Assembly: GCA_013297545.1 (NCBI GenBank)
Contig: JAAFHH010000022.1
Coordinates: 1 to 14,842, forward strand
Source: Alphaproteobacteria bacterium
GTDB lineage: Bacteria > Pseudomonadota > Alphaproteobacteria > Elsterales > Elsteraceae
DNA: 14,842 bases
Direction: 5' to 3'
This document shows, one piece after another, positions 6,956 to 14,449 of the stretch (the stretch's first letter is position 1; each line of letters opens with the position of its first letter). Position numbers and translations under genes: made by a program. Under the pieces are notes generated by a model. That model was given only the letters and a program-made list of their open reading frames with translations, had not been told where the DNA came from and ran no database searches.

Positions 6956-8254
6956 CTACCCGGTTCTACGGCGGATGCGCTGGAGCCCATCCCTCAACAG
7001 CGCGAGATCGCTCGCGACCGGGCGCAGCAGCGGCAACAGGGCGAGGCCCAGTTCGGTCTTCACCAACCAGCCGAGGTAGAGCGCGGCACACCAGCGCGAG
7101 ATCACATAGGCGATCGCCGCCCCCATCAGCCCGTGGCTTGGCACCAGCGCCACCAGCAAGACCGCGTTGACGACTAGGCTTGCCAGTTCCGCCTTGGTCA
7201 CCTGTAGCGCCCGGTCATAGACCTTGAACGCCATCACGGCGAAATCGCGCAAGGCCAGCGGAATGACGCCGAGCAGCAGGATGCGCACGACATCACTCGC
7301 CTCGGCAAACGCCGGCCCCCACAGCAGGCTGAGCGCATAAGGCGTAATCACCGCGAGTGCCGCGGTGCTCGCCAGCATCAAGCCCAAGGTAAGCCGGAGA
7401 TAAAGCCCGATGGTCGCGGAGCGGTCGCTGGCGGCAACGGCAGTCGCGCGCGGAAACGCGACCATGGTGACCGAATTGGCCAAGGTCGCGGTCAGCTGCG
7501 CCAAGTTGACCGCGACGACGTAAAGGCCAAGCGCCGCCGGGTTCAAGTACAGCTGCACCAGCATCTGGTCGACCCGGCCGTTCAGCATGCTGATCACATT
7601 GCCAGCGTGGATCTTCAAGCCATAGGGCAGCATCGCTGCGACGTCGTCGCGATCGAAGCGCCAGCCGCCGTAGCCCGCCTGCAGGCAGAGCCAGAGGGCG
7701 ATCACGGTTGGCACGATGTGGGCGGCGAGCCAGGCGACCGCGAAGCTTTCCACACTCGCCAGCCCGAAGATCAGCCAGCCGCCGCCGGCAATCAGCACGT
7801 AGAGCGCAGCCAAACTGATCCGGAGCGCATTCCACGCCCCCAGCCGCATCTGGCCGCGCAGCAGTTCTTGAAACACCATGCCGAGGATGTGGCAGGGGAT
7901 GATCGCCAAAAGCAGGGTCGCGACCCACTGCACCTCGGCACGCATATCGCCGTAGGCGTAGGGCAGCACCACCCACCAGCTGAGCGCGATCCCAAGGACC
8001 GACAGGCCGATGCCGAACCACAGGCCAACGGCGAACACCCGGCGGATGCCGATTCGCCCAGCCGCGGCATGGAACGTCACCGCATCGTTGAGGCCGATCA
8101 CCACAAGGTACGCGATGGTGGTGGGCCACAGCATGGCGGCTGCGAGTTCGCCGCGGCCTTCCGGCAGCAGCAGACGGGCCGCCAGCACGCTGCCGATCAG
8201 GTTGATCAGCTGCAGGCCGCCGGTGGTCGCAAGGGTGATCAGCACGGCACGCAT
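6956..8254 (-). CDS. Wzx-like oligosaccharide flippase (MATE/PST superfamily)
   Basis: 432-residue integral inner-membrane protein with about 12 hydrophobic segments. The N-terminus shows the polysaccharide-flippase pattern: a helix ending LIGSVLAARLLLPEGRGELAAAMLWPTTIAYLV, where an ALLPEGRGE-like loop after helix 1 is typical, then GLNDAVTFHAA. The middle contains YGLKIHAGNVISMLNGRVDQMLVQLYLNPAALGLYVVA, also characteristic (read in parts). Its likely role is moving lipid-linked glycans, or a related lipid-linked substrate, across the inner membrane. The C-terminus is basic (LQRIRRRTG). No glycosyltransferase neighbours are in the window, so the glycan is unknown. The start at 8254 has only a weak ribosome site. 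It is divergent from the UMP-kinase-like gene across 141 bp and precedes the YHYH gene. Confidence 0.85.
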   Translation of the reverse strand: MRAVLITLATTGGLQLINLIGSVLAARLLLPEGRGELAAAMLWPTTIAYLVVIGLNDAVTFHAAAGRIGIRRVFAVGLWFGIGLSVLGIALSWWVVLPYAYGDMRAEVQWVATLLLAIIPCHILGMVFQELLRGQMRLGAWNALRISLAALYVLIAGGGWLIFGLASVESFAVAWLAAHIVPTVIALWLCLQAGYGGWRFDRDDVAAMLPYGLKIHAGNVISMLNGRVDQMLVQLYLNPAALGLYVVAVNLAQLTATLANSVTMVAFPRATAVAASDRSATIGLYLRLTLGLMLASTAALAVITPYALSLLWGPAFAEASDVVRILLLGVIPLALRDFAVMAFKVYDRALQVTKAELASLVVNAVLLVALVPSHGLMGAAIAYVISRWCAALYLGWLVKTELGLALLPLLRPVASDLALLRDGLQRIRRRTG

Positions 8255-8395
8255 CGGGTATCCGCGGCTTTGGGGTTTCCCCGGGCGAGGTGTGGGGGCA
8301 TAGTGTCGGGGTTTATCCGCTGCCGTCCACTGTTGCCATCGATCCGAGCGGTCTCGTCGATCGGTCCGGCTGCCTGCATGCGAAGGAGAGAGCTC

Positions 8396-9145
8396 GTGGC
8401 CCGCTACAAACGCATCATGTTGAAACTGAGCGGTGCCGCCATGGCGGGGCCGGGCTCAAGCATCTTTGATCGCGGCGCGATCGAACACATCGTCGACCAG
8501 GCGATGGGTGCGGTGGAGCAGGGGGTCGGGGTCGCCATCATGGTTGGTGGCGGCAACATCTTCCGCGGCAATGTTGCCGCCGCCTGGAACATCGAACGCG
8601 CCGAAGCCGACAACATGGGCATGCTGGCGACCATCATCAACGGCGTCATGCTGCGCGCGGCGATCAACGCGAAGACACCGACTGATGTGCGCGTGATGTC
8701 ATCGATCGCGATCAACCAGATTGCGGAACCCTACATCCGCTTGCGCGCCAACCGGCACTTGGACAAGGGCTCGATCGTGGTGCTGGTGGGCGGCATCGGC
8801 CAGCCCTATGTGACGACCGACTACCCGTCGGTGCAACGCGCGTTGGAACTGCACTGTGATGCCATCCTCGCCGCCAAGCACGGGGTGGATGGTGTGTTCA
8901 CCGCCGATCCGAAGCAGGATCGTGCAGCCCGGCGCTATTCCAGCCTCAGCTTCGATGATGTGATCCGCCAGGACCTGCGTGCGATGGACCAATCCGCCAT
9001 GCTGCTGGCACGCGATCACCGGCTGCCGGTGCATCTGTTCAACTTCGACAAGCCGGGGGCGATCCGCCGGATTTGTCTGGGCGAAGATGTCGGCACCACG
9101 GTGACCCACGACGCCCCGCTGCGCTTGGTCGAAGACGCGGCGTAA
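8396..9145 (+). CDS. UMP kinase-like protein (amino acid kinase family), divergent
   Basis: 249 residues of the PyrH type (ATP + UMP to ADP + UDP). Seen: KRIMLKLSG (KLSG 10-13), MVGGGNIFRGN (GGGNIFRG 51-58), ADNMGMLATIIN (71-82), GGIGQPYVTTD (132-142), KHGVDGVFTADPK (161-173), and DLRAMDQSAMLLARDHRLPVHLFN. Compared with recalled PyrH sequences, KLSGEAL becomes KLSGAAM, and the UMP-site GGTGNPFFTTD becomes GGIGQPYVTTD, changing T, N and F at positions thought to contact UMP. It is also outside the usual tsf-pyrH-frr cluster. Both points suggest a second, specialised copy rather than the housekeeping enzyme, but the standard copy cannot be checked here. I chose GTG at 8396 because GAAGGAG lies about 7 nt before it; an in-frame ATG at 8378 lies upstream of that site. 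Long upstream open frame is a shadow of the flippase. Confidence 0.8.
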   Translation: MARYKRIMLKLSGAAMAGPGSSIFDRGAIEHIVDQAMGAVEQGVGVAIMVGGGNIFRGNVAAAWNIERAEADNMGMLATIINGVMLRAAINAKTPTDVRVMSSIAINQIAEPYIRLRANRHLDKGSIVVLVGGIGQPYVTTDYPSVQRALELHCDAILAAKHGVDGVFTADPKQDRAARRYSSLSFDDVIRQDLRAMDQSAMLLARDHRLPVHLFNFDKPGAIRRICLGEDVGTTVTHDAPLRLVEDAA

Positions 9146-9155
9146 GGTCAAGCTG

Positions 9156-9172
9156 GGCTGGCATTTCCAGCC
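9156..9172 (+). terminator. Weak hairpin after the UMP-kinase-like gene
   Basis: GGCTGG (9156-9161), loop CATTT, CCAGCC (9167-9172) forms a 6-bp stem starting 11 nt after the stop codon. There is no T-run after it, so factor-independent termination is doubtful. Confidence 0.3.
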
Positions 9173-9247
9173 TCGCTCGTGCCAGATATCCCCGCGGTCA
9201 CGCGTGTCTGCCCAAGGGCTTATGCGCTGCACTGCAGCAATTGGAAC

Positions 9248-9286
9248 GGTGGACCACCCGATGGTTGGGTGCAGCCACCGTCCACC
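9248..9286 (+). promoter_or_regulatory. Leader stem-loop just before the acetoacetyl-CoA reductase gene
   Basis: GGTGGAC (9248-9254) pairs with GTCCACC (9280-9286). Nested directly inside, CACCC (9255-9259) pairs with GGGTG (9267-9271), leaving a bulge of about 8 nt on the 3' side. The structure ends a few bases before the GGGGAG ribosome site of the gene starting at 9304, so it could influence translation. This is a prediction from base pairing only. Confidence 0.35.
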
Positions 9287-9303
9287 AGCGGGGAGACGAG
9301 GGC

Positions 9304-10029
9304 ATGGCACGAGTAGCGGTGGTGACCGGTGGCACGCGCGGGATTGGGGCGGCGATTTCGCTGGGTCTGCACAAGGCGGGCTACAAGGTCGCGGCGAACT
9401 ACGCCGGCAATGACGAGGCAGCAGCCGCCTTCAAGGCTGAGACTGGCATTCATGTCGACAAATGGGATGTCGGCTCGCTTGCCGCCTGCAAAGACGGCAT
9501 CGCGCGCGTGGAAGCAGCCCTTGGCCCGGTTGAGATCGTGATTAACAACGCTGGCATCACCCGCGACGGCTTCTTCCACAAGATGACCGAAGCGCAGTGG
9601 GATGAAGTGCTGCAAACCAATCTGAAATCGCTGTTCGCCATGTGCCGGGTCACCATCGAAGGCATGCGCGCGCGCGGGTTCGGGCGGATCGTCAACCTGT
9701 CGTCGGTCAACGGCCAAAAGGGCCAGATGGGCCAGGTGAACTATTCCGCCGCCAAGGCCGGCGTGATCGGCTTCACCAAGGCGCTCGCCCTCGAGAATGC
9801 CAACAAGGGCATCACCGTCAACTGCATCGCACCGGGCTATGTCGCGACCGACATGACCAAGGCGATCGCGCCCGACGTGATGCAAAAGATCGTGGCACAG
9901 ATCCCGGTTGGCCGGATGGGCGAGCCGGAAGAAATCGCCAACACCGTGCTCTATCTCATCAACGATCAGGCCGGGTTTATCACTGGGTCGACGATCGCGA
10001 TCAACGGCGGCCAGTTCACGGTCGGCTAA
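9304..10029 (+). CDS. phaB: Acetoacetyl-CoA reductase (PhaB type)
   Basis: NADPH-dependent reduction of acetoacetyl-CoA to (R)-3-hydroxybutyryl-CoA, the monomer-forming step of polyhydroxybutyrate synthesis; cytoplasmic. The 241 residues form a short-chain dehydrogenase: cofactor motif TGGTRGIG (8-15), NNAG (81-84), catalytic S134, Y147 and K151, and the PhaB-like NGQKGQMGQVNYSAAKAG (136-153). The C-terminal AINGGQFTVG region also fits. The main alternative is a FabG 3-ketoacyl-ACP reductase; the GQxGQxNYS motif and the ANYAGN cofactor-side segment favour PhaB. The ATG at 9304 has GGGGAG and GAGGG upstream. No phaA or phaC adjoins it. A strong terminator follows, so it is probably transcribed alone. 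Confidence 0.88.
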   Translation: MARVAVVTGGTRGIGAAISLGLHKAGYKVAANYAGNDEAAAAFKAETGIHVDKWDVGSLAACKDGIARVEAALGPVEIVINNAGITRDGFFHKMTEAQWDEVLQTNLKSLFAMCRVTIEGMRARGFGRIVNLSSVNGQKGQMGQVNYSAAKAGVIGFTKALALENANKGITVNCIAPGYVATDMTKAIAPDVMQKIVAQIPVGRMGEPEEIANTVLYLINDQAGFITGSTIAINGGQFTVG

Positions 10030-10053
10030 GCCGGGCCTGCTGTTAGCCTCGAC

Positions 10054-10089
10054 AGGGCGCGGTCATCTGACCGCGCCCTCTTGATTTCT
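10054..10089 (+). terminator. Rho-independent terminator after phaB
   Basis: AGGGCGCGGTCA (10054-10065) pairs perfectly with TGACCGCGCCCT (10068-10079), a 12-bp GC-rich stem (the inner pair will open to enlarge the 2-nt loop), followed by a T-rich stretch CTTGATTTCT. It lies 25 nt after the phaB stop and separates phaB from the homogentisate operon. Confidence 0.85.
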
Positions 10090-10145
10090 CGGGTGGTTCC
10101 GGCGAACGGTCCCGGCACCGACGCCACTTCAGGGGCCCAACGCCG

Positions 10146-11435
10146 ATGGATCAGGCACCGCTAACAGGCTTTGGCAACAGCTTTGCGAGCGAGGCGCTGC
10201 CCGGCGCCCTGCCGGTTGGCCAGAATTCCCCGCAACACGTCCCCTACGGCTTGTATGCCGAGCTGATCTCGGGGGCAGCCTTCACGGCACCCCGGGCGGA
10301 GAACCGGCGCAGCTGGTTTTACCGGGTGCGGCCAACCGCGATGCACCCGGCGTTCCGGCCGATCGCTCACGCAAGCTGGCTGACCGCCCCCCATGCGGCG
10401 GTGGAGTGCACGCCGAACCGCTTGCGCTGGGACCCGTTGCCGGCCCGTGCGGGCGACTTCGTGAGTGGCCTTCACACCTACGCGGTCAATGGCGATGTCG
10501 GCCAGCGCGCGGGCTCAGCCGTGCACCTCTACACCGCCAACCGCTCGATGGCGGACACCGTGCTGGTCAACCAAGACGGCGAGCTGCTGATCGTGCCGCA
10601 AGCCGGTCGGCTGGATCTGCGCACGGAATTCGGTCGCCTGACCATCGCACCTGGCGAGATCGCGGTGCTGCCGCGCGGGGTGCGCTTTGCGGTCGACCTG
10701 CCGGATGGTCCGTCGGCCGGTTATGTGCTGGAAAACTATGGCGAGGCGCTGCGGCTGCCGGAGTTGGGGCCGATCGGCTCCAACGGCCTCGCCAACGCCC
10801 GGGACTTCGAGGCGCCCCATGCGGCCTTCGAAGATCCGGACCGGCCGACCCGCGTGATCGCGAAGTTCATGGGCCGGCTGTTCGAAACCGAGGTCCCGCA
10901 CAACCCGCTCGATGTTGTCGCCTGGCACGGCACGCTCTACCCGGTGCGCTATGATCTGGCGCGCTTCAACACGATCGGCACGGTATCGTTTGATCATCCG
11001 GACCCGTCGATCTTCACGGTGTTGACCAGCCCGTCCTTGCTGCCAGGCACCGCCAATGTCGATTTCGTGATCTTCCCGCCGCGCTGGATGGTGGCCGAAC
11101 ACACGTTCCGGCCCCCCTGGTTCCACCGCAATGTGATGTCTGAGTTCATGGGCCTGATCCACGGCGTCTATGATGCCAAGGCCGGCGGTTTCTCCCCCGG
11201 TGGCGCGTCTTTACACAATTGCATGAGTGCGCACGGGCCGGACCGGGCGAGCCACGACGGCGCGGTCACGGCAGACTTAAAGCCGCACAAGATCGACCAC
11301 ACGCTCGCCTTCATGTTCGAAAGCGGCTTGGTCTACCAGACCACGCGCTGGGCGATCGACGCCCATCACCGCCAACCGGATTACGACGCCTGCTGGTCAG
11401 GCTTTGCCAAGCTGTTCGATGGAGCCAAACGATGA
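10146..11435 (+). CDS. hmgA: Homogentisate 1,2-dioxygenase
   Basis: Opens the ring of homogentisate with O2 to give 4-maleylacetoacetate, using non-haem Fe(II), in tyrosine/phenylalanine breakdown; cytoplasmic. The 429-residue length matches bacterial family members. The N-terminal GFGNSFASEALPGALPVGQN (read in parts) is the family signature. Iron ligands by comparison with human HGD (H335, E341, H371) are H327 and E333 in PWFHRNVMSEFMGL and H363 in NCMSAHGPD, all at the same offset of 8. No key residue is missing. The ATG at 10146 has AGGGG about 10 nt upstream. It overlaps the following fumarylacetoacetase gene by 4 bp (ATGA), which implies an operon with translational coupling. The dioxygenase hpd and the isomerase maiA are not in the window. 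Confidence 0.96.
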   Translation: MDQAPLTGFGNSFASEALPGALPVGQNSPQHVPYGLYAELISGAAFTAPRAENRRSWFYRVRPTAMHPAFRPIAHASWLTAPHAAVECTPNRLRWDPLPARAGDFVSGLHTYAVNGDVGQRAGSAVHLYTANRSMADTVLVNQDGELLIVPQAGRLDLRTEFGRLTIAPGEIAVLPRGVRFAVDLPDGPSAGYVLENYGEALRLPELGPIGSNGLANARDFEAPHAAFEDPDRPTRVIAKFMGRLFETEVPHNPLDVVAWHGTLYPVRYDLARFNTIGTVSFDHPDPSIFTVLTSPSLLPGTANVDFVIFPPRWMVAEHTFRPPWFHRNVMSEFMGLIHGVYDAKAGGFSPGGASLHNCMSAHGPDRASHDGAVTADLKPHKIDHTLAFMFESGLVYQTTRWAIDAHHRQPDYDACWSGFAKLFDGAKR

Positions 11436-12748
11436 CCGCCTATCCGCTCGACCACACCCACGATACCAACGCCTATGGCTGGCCGACGGGTGCGGAGGAT
11501 CCGCAAACCGATTTCCCGATCCAGAACCTGCCGTTCTGCAGCTTTGCAGTTGGTATGGAGCCGTTTCGCTTGGGCGTCGGCATCGGCCGGATGATTTTTG
11601 ACATCACGGCGGCTGAGCAGGCGGGCTTCTTCCCCGAGGGGCTGGAAGCAGAGCTCGCGGCCTGCCGTAGCGGGCGGTTGAACGCGTTCATGGCGCTCGG
11701 GCCAGCGTCTTGGCGGCGCATGCGCCATGCGCTGTTCGAACTCTTGTCGCTCGCGACCCTGGGGCAGAAGCGCACCGACATGGCGACCACCTGCTTGTTC
11801 CCGATGGCGGCTGCGCGCTTCGATGTGCCGGTGACGATCGGCGACTACACGGATTTTTACGCCTCGATCGATCACGCGACCAACGTCGGTGCGATGTTCC
11901 GCCCCGACAATCCGCTGCTGCCGAACTACAAGTGGGTGCCGATCGGCTACCACGGCCGCGCATCCTCCGTAGCGGTCGCAGACCAAGTGCGCCGGCCGCA
12001 CGGCCAGACCAAGCGGCCGGACGATGCGGAGCCGAGCTATGGCCCGTGCCGCCAGCTCGATTGGGAACTGGAACTGGGGTTCTTCGTCGGCACCGGCAAT
12101 GCGCCTGGCCACCCGATCGCAATCGGTGCCGCCCACCAGCACCTGTTCGGTGCCACCTTGCTGAATGATTGGTCGGCCCGCGACATGCAGGCGTGGGAGT
12201 ACCAGCCGCTGGGTCCGTTCTTGGCGAAAAGCTTCCTCACCACGCTCAGCCCCTGGGTGGTGACGATGGACGCACTCGCCCCATTCCGGGTGCCAGCGCG
12301 GCCTCGCGCGGATGGCGATCCGGCACCGCTGCCGTACTTGAGCGATGCCGATGACCAATCAGCCGGCGGCTTTGGCATCGACGTTACCGTCGAGCTGCGC
12401 TCGACCCAGATGCGGGAGAAGGGCGAGGAATTCGACACCATCGCGACCACCGACTTCAGTCACATGTACTGGACGGCGGCGCAAATGCTCGCACACCACG
12501 CGAGCAATGGCTGCGACATGCGCTCGGGCGACCTGTTCGGCTCCGGCACGATCTCAACCCCCGACCCGAGTGCGGTCGGCTCGCTGTTGGAACTAACCAA
12601 GCGCGGCCAGGCGCCGATCACGCTGTCGTCCGGCGAGACGCGCAGCTTTCTCGTCGACGGCGATGAAGTGCGCATGACCGGGCGTGCCGTGCGCGAGGGC
12701 TATCGCGCGATCGGCTTTGGCGCCGCGCGCTCGATCGTCGTCGGCTAG
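11432..12748 (+). CDS. fahA: Fumarylacetoacetase
   Basis: Hydrolyses 4-fumarylacetoacetate to fumarate and acetoacetate, the last step of homogentisate breakdown; cytoplasmic. The 438 residues carry the FAH N-terminal domain and hydrolase domain. By comparison with mouse FAH: D126 corresponds to D141 (DYTDFY), catalytic H133 to H148 (SIDHATNVGAMFRP), E199/E201 to E212/E214 (LDWELELGFFVG), D233 to D246 (LLNDWSARDMQAWEY). PLGPFLAKSFLTTLSPWVV is also characteristic. The ATG at 11432 overlaps the hmgA stop, so it is co-expressed with it. The usual intermediate isomerase gene maiA is absent after it; fahA is followed by a stem-loop and then an acetyltransferase. Confidence 0.96.
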   Translation: MTAYPLDHTHDTNAYGWPTGAEDPQTDFPIQNLPFCSFAVGMEPFRLGVGIGRMIFDITAAEQAGFFPEGLEAELAACRSGRLNAFMALGPASWRRMRHALFELLSLATLGQKRTDMATTCLFPMAAARFDVPVTIGDYTDFYASIDHATNVGAMFRPDNPLLPNYKWVPIGYHGRASSVAVADQVRRPHGQTKRPDDAEPSYGPCRQLDWELELGFFVGTGNAPGHPIAIGAAHQHLFGATLLNDWSARDMQAWEYQPLGPFLAKSFLTTLSPWVVTMDALAPFRVPARPRADGDPAPLPYLSDADDQSAGGFGIDVTVELRSTQMREKGEEFDTIATTDFSHMYWTAAQMLAHHASNGCDMRSGDLFGSGTISTPDPSAVGSLLELTKRGQAPITLSSGETRSFLVDGDEVRMTGRAVREGYRAIGFGAARSIVVG

Positions 12749-12765
12749 GGCCATTGCGGGTGGGT

Positions 12766-12792
12766 CGCGGCCAGACAACGGCTCTGGCCGCG
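12766..12792 (+). terminator. Strong stem-loop after fahA, possible terminator
   Basis: CGCGGCCAGA (12766-12775), loop CAACGGC, TCTGGCCGCG (12783-12792): a perfect 10-bp stem beginning 18 nt after the fahA stop. No T-run follows, so it may act as a transcript-end stabiliser rather than a true intrinsic terminator. It separates the homogentisate operon from the acetyltransferase gene. Confidence 0.5.
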
Positions 12793-12818
12793 GCGGGCGG
12801 CGAGGATCAGCGTAGACC

Positions 12819-13430
12819 ATGGACCTCAGCGCCTTGCCCCCGTTCCACCCTGTCCCGATCACTCTGACGGGGACGGCGACCCTTCTGCGCCCATTGGTCG
12901 CAAGCGATGCGGCAGCGCTGGCTGAGGCGTGCCCGCCGCCCACGACGCGCTGGTTTCCAACGCCGCTGGACACGCAAGCCTCCTGGGACGTTGCGATCGC
13001 GGCAGTTGGCACCGACGTCGCCTTCGCGATCATCGCCCGCGACACCGGTGCTGTGTGTGGCACGACGCGCTACATGGCGATCGAGCGTGCGCACCGCCGC
13101 TTGGAGATCGGCTGGAGTGTCGTTGGCCCCGCCTGGCAAGGCCGCGGCATCAATTCGGAGGCCAAGCGCCTGCTCTTGGCGCACGCGTTTGACGATCTGG
13201 GCGCGATCCGCGTCGAGTTCAAAACCGACAGCCTGAATGTCCAAAGCCGGGCAGCCTTGGCGGCGATTGGTGCCGCGGAAGAGGGCACGTTCCGCAACCA
13301 CATGATCGTCGCCGGCGGGCGCATCCGGCATTCCGTCTACTTTGCGATTGCGCGTGAACGTTGGCCGGAAGTCGCGACCCATCTGCTCACCCGGCGCGAC
13401 CAGCAACGTGCGGCCTTTGCCAACGCGTGA
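12819..13430 (+). CDS. GNAT-family N-acetyltransferase (RimJ/RimL type)
   Basis: 203 residues. The acetyl-CoA-binding motif is WSVVGPAWQGRGINSEAKRLLL (Q107-G110; written here in part), followed by FDDLGAIRVEFKTDSLNVQSRAALAAIGAAEEG, where N140 and S143 fit the RimJ/RimL pattern of N-x-x-S-x-x-A. It would transfer acetyl from acetyl-CoA to an amine, either a protein N-terminus or a small molecule; the substrate cannot be told from sequence. The ATG at 12819 has GAGGAT about 11 nt upstream. It stands between a stem-loop and the TRAP transporter genes and may be transcribed alone. Host-like composition, no truncation. Confidence 0.85.
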   Translation: MDLSALPPFHPVPITLTGTATLLRPLVASDAAALAEACPPPTTRWFPTPLDTQASWDVAIAAVGTDVAFAIIARDTGAVCGTTRYMAIERAHRRLEIGWSVVGPAWQGRGINSEAKRLLLAHAFDDLGAIRVEFKTDSLNVQSRAALAAIGAAEEGTFRNHMIVAGGRIRHSVYFAIARERWPEVATHLLTRRDQQRAAFANA

Positions 13431-13444
13431 GCGGCTGCTAGCCT
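13417..13444 (+). promoter_or_regulatory. Candidate promoter for the TRAP transporter operon
   Basis: TTGCCA at 13417-13422 and TAGCCT at 13439-13444 are 16 bp apart; TG at 13436-13437 gives an extended -10 context. The -35 box (5 of 6 consensus) lies in the end of the acetyltransferase gene. The -10 box matches only 3 of 6, so support is modest. The GGCCG/CGGCC hairpin that follows at about 13454-13468 is a further possible regulatory element. Confidence 0.3.
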
Positions 13445-13489
13445 CCACCGCGAGGCCGGTCCACGGCCACACATCCTGGGGAGGATCTC

Positions 13490-14449
13490 ATGAAGCTTTG
13501 GCTTGCCCTTGCCGCTGCCGGCCTGATCGCTGGCACCGCGAACGCTCAAACCAATTTGACGCTCAGCCATCCGCTGCCGACGGCCAATACCCACTACGGG
13601 GCGGGTGCGACCGGCTTTAAAGAAGCGCTCGAGCGGCTCACCAACAACCGCTTTCGCGTGACGATCCAGCGCAACGACAACGAGCGCGAGATGATCGAAA
13701 GCCTGCAGATCGGCACGATCGACATCGTCATCACCTCGACTGGCCCGGTTGGCAACTTCGTGCCGGACACCCGCATCGTCGATATCCCGTTCTTATTCCG
13801 CGACTACGATCACGCCCGCGGCGTGCTGGATAGCCCGATCGGCCAAGACTTGCTGGCGCGCTTCACGCCACGCGGCATCATCGCACTCGCCTGGACGGAA
13901 AACGGCTTCCGCAACCTGACCAACAGCCGACGCGAAGTGAATGCGCCCGAAGACATCCGCGGCCTCAAAGTCCGCACGATGGAAAACCAGGTGCACATGC
14001 GTGCGTTCAGCCAGCTGGGTGCGCTGCCCACACCGATGGCGTTCTCCGAACTGGTGCCAGCCCTGCAGCAGGGCACGGTGGATGGCCAGGAAAACCCGCT
14101 GTCGGTCATCCTCGGCAACAACTTGAACCAGGTGCAAAAATTCATCTCGATGACCCGCCACGTCTATTCACCGGCGGTGATCATGGCAGCACCCTCGATG
14201 TTCAACCGCTTGAGCGCGGCGGACCAGGCGCTGTTCCGCCAGGCCGCAGCTGCCGGGTCGAAAGCCCAGCGCGACAAGGTGTCGGCCGATGAGGCCTCTG
14301 GTGTGGAAGAACTGCGCCGCCGCGGCATGACCGTGAACACCGCCGTCGACACCTCCAAGTTCGTCGAGGCGCTCCGCCCGGCGTTCGCGGACTTCGGCCG
14401 TGAATTCGGGGCCGATCGCATCGCCGCGATCCAAAACTGGAAGCCCTAG
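13490..14449 (+). CDS. TRAP transporter solute-binding protein, DctP family
   Basis: Periplasmic receptor that captures an organic acid and passes it to a Na+-coupled TRAP permease. 319 residues with a Sec signal peptide (MKLWLALAAAGLIAGTANA, cleavage after residue 19). Seen: LSHPLPTANTHYGAG, a segment MIESLQIGTIDIVITSTGPVG, DIPFLFRDYDHA, and the hallmark GLKVRTMEN (R162, expected to bind the ligand carboxylate) followed by LGALPTPMAFSELVPALQQG and TVDGQENPL, where the last residues contact the ligand in known members. The ATG at 13490 has GGGGAGG 6-7 nt before it. The TAG stop shares its last G with the GTG start of the small permease subunit, showing translational coupling. The ligand is probably a C4-dicarboxylate or other keto/hydroxy acid, which is a family-level guess. 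Confidence 0.93.
   Translation: MKLWLALAAAGLIAGTANAQTNLTLSHPLPTANTHYGAGATGFKEALERLTNNRFRVTIQRNDNEREMIESLQIGTIDIVITSTGPVGNFVPDTRIVDIPFLFRDYDHARGVLDSPIGQDLLARFTPRGIIALAWTENGFRNLTNSRREVNAPEDIRGLKVRTMENQVHMRAFSQLGALPTPMAFSELVPALQQGTVDGQENPLSVILGNNLNQVQKFISMTRHVYSPAVIMAAPSMFNRLSAADQALFRQAAAAGSKAQRDKVSADEASGVEELRRRGMTVNTAVDTSKFVEALRPAFADFGREFGADRIAAIQNWKP

Noticed and set aside
6160..7170. Plus-strand open frames over the YHYH gene
   Set aside because: The minus strand gives a signal peptide and YHYH motifs; the plus-strand products are arginine/proline-rich shadows typical of GC-rich DNA.
8259..8320. TATCCGC at 8259-8265 and 8314-8320, the same heptamer as in the ATPase promoter repeats
   Set aside because: They lack inverted partners, and the same heptamer also occurs by chance in coding sequence (near 3722 and 11443).
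7607..8395. Upstream extension of the UMP-kinase-like frame
   Set aside because: It runs antisense through the flippase gene; the kinase homology begins only at the GTG at 8396.
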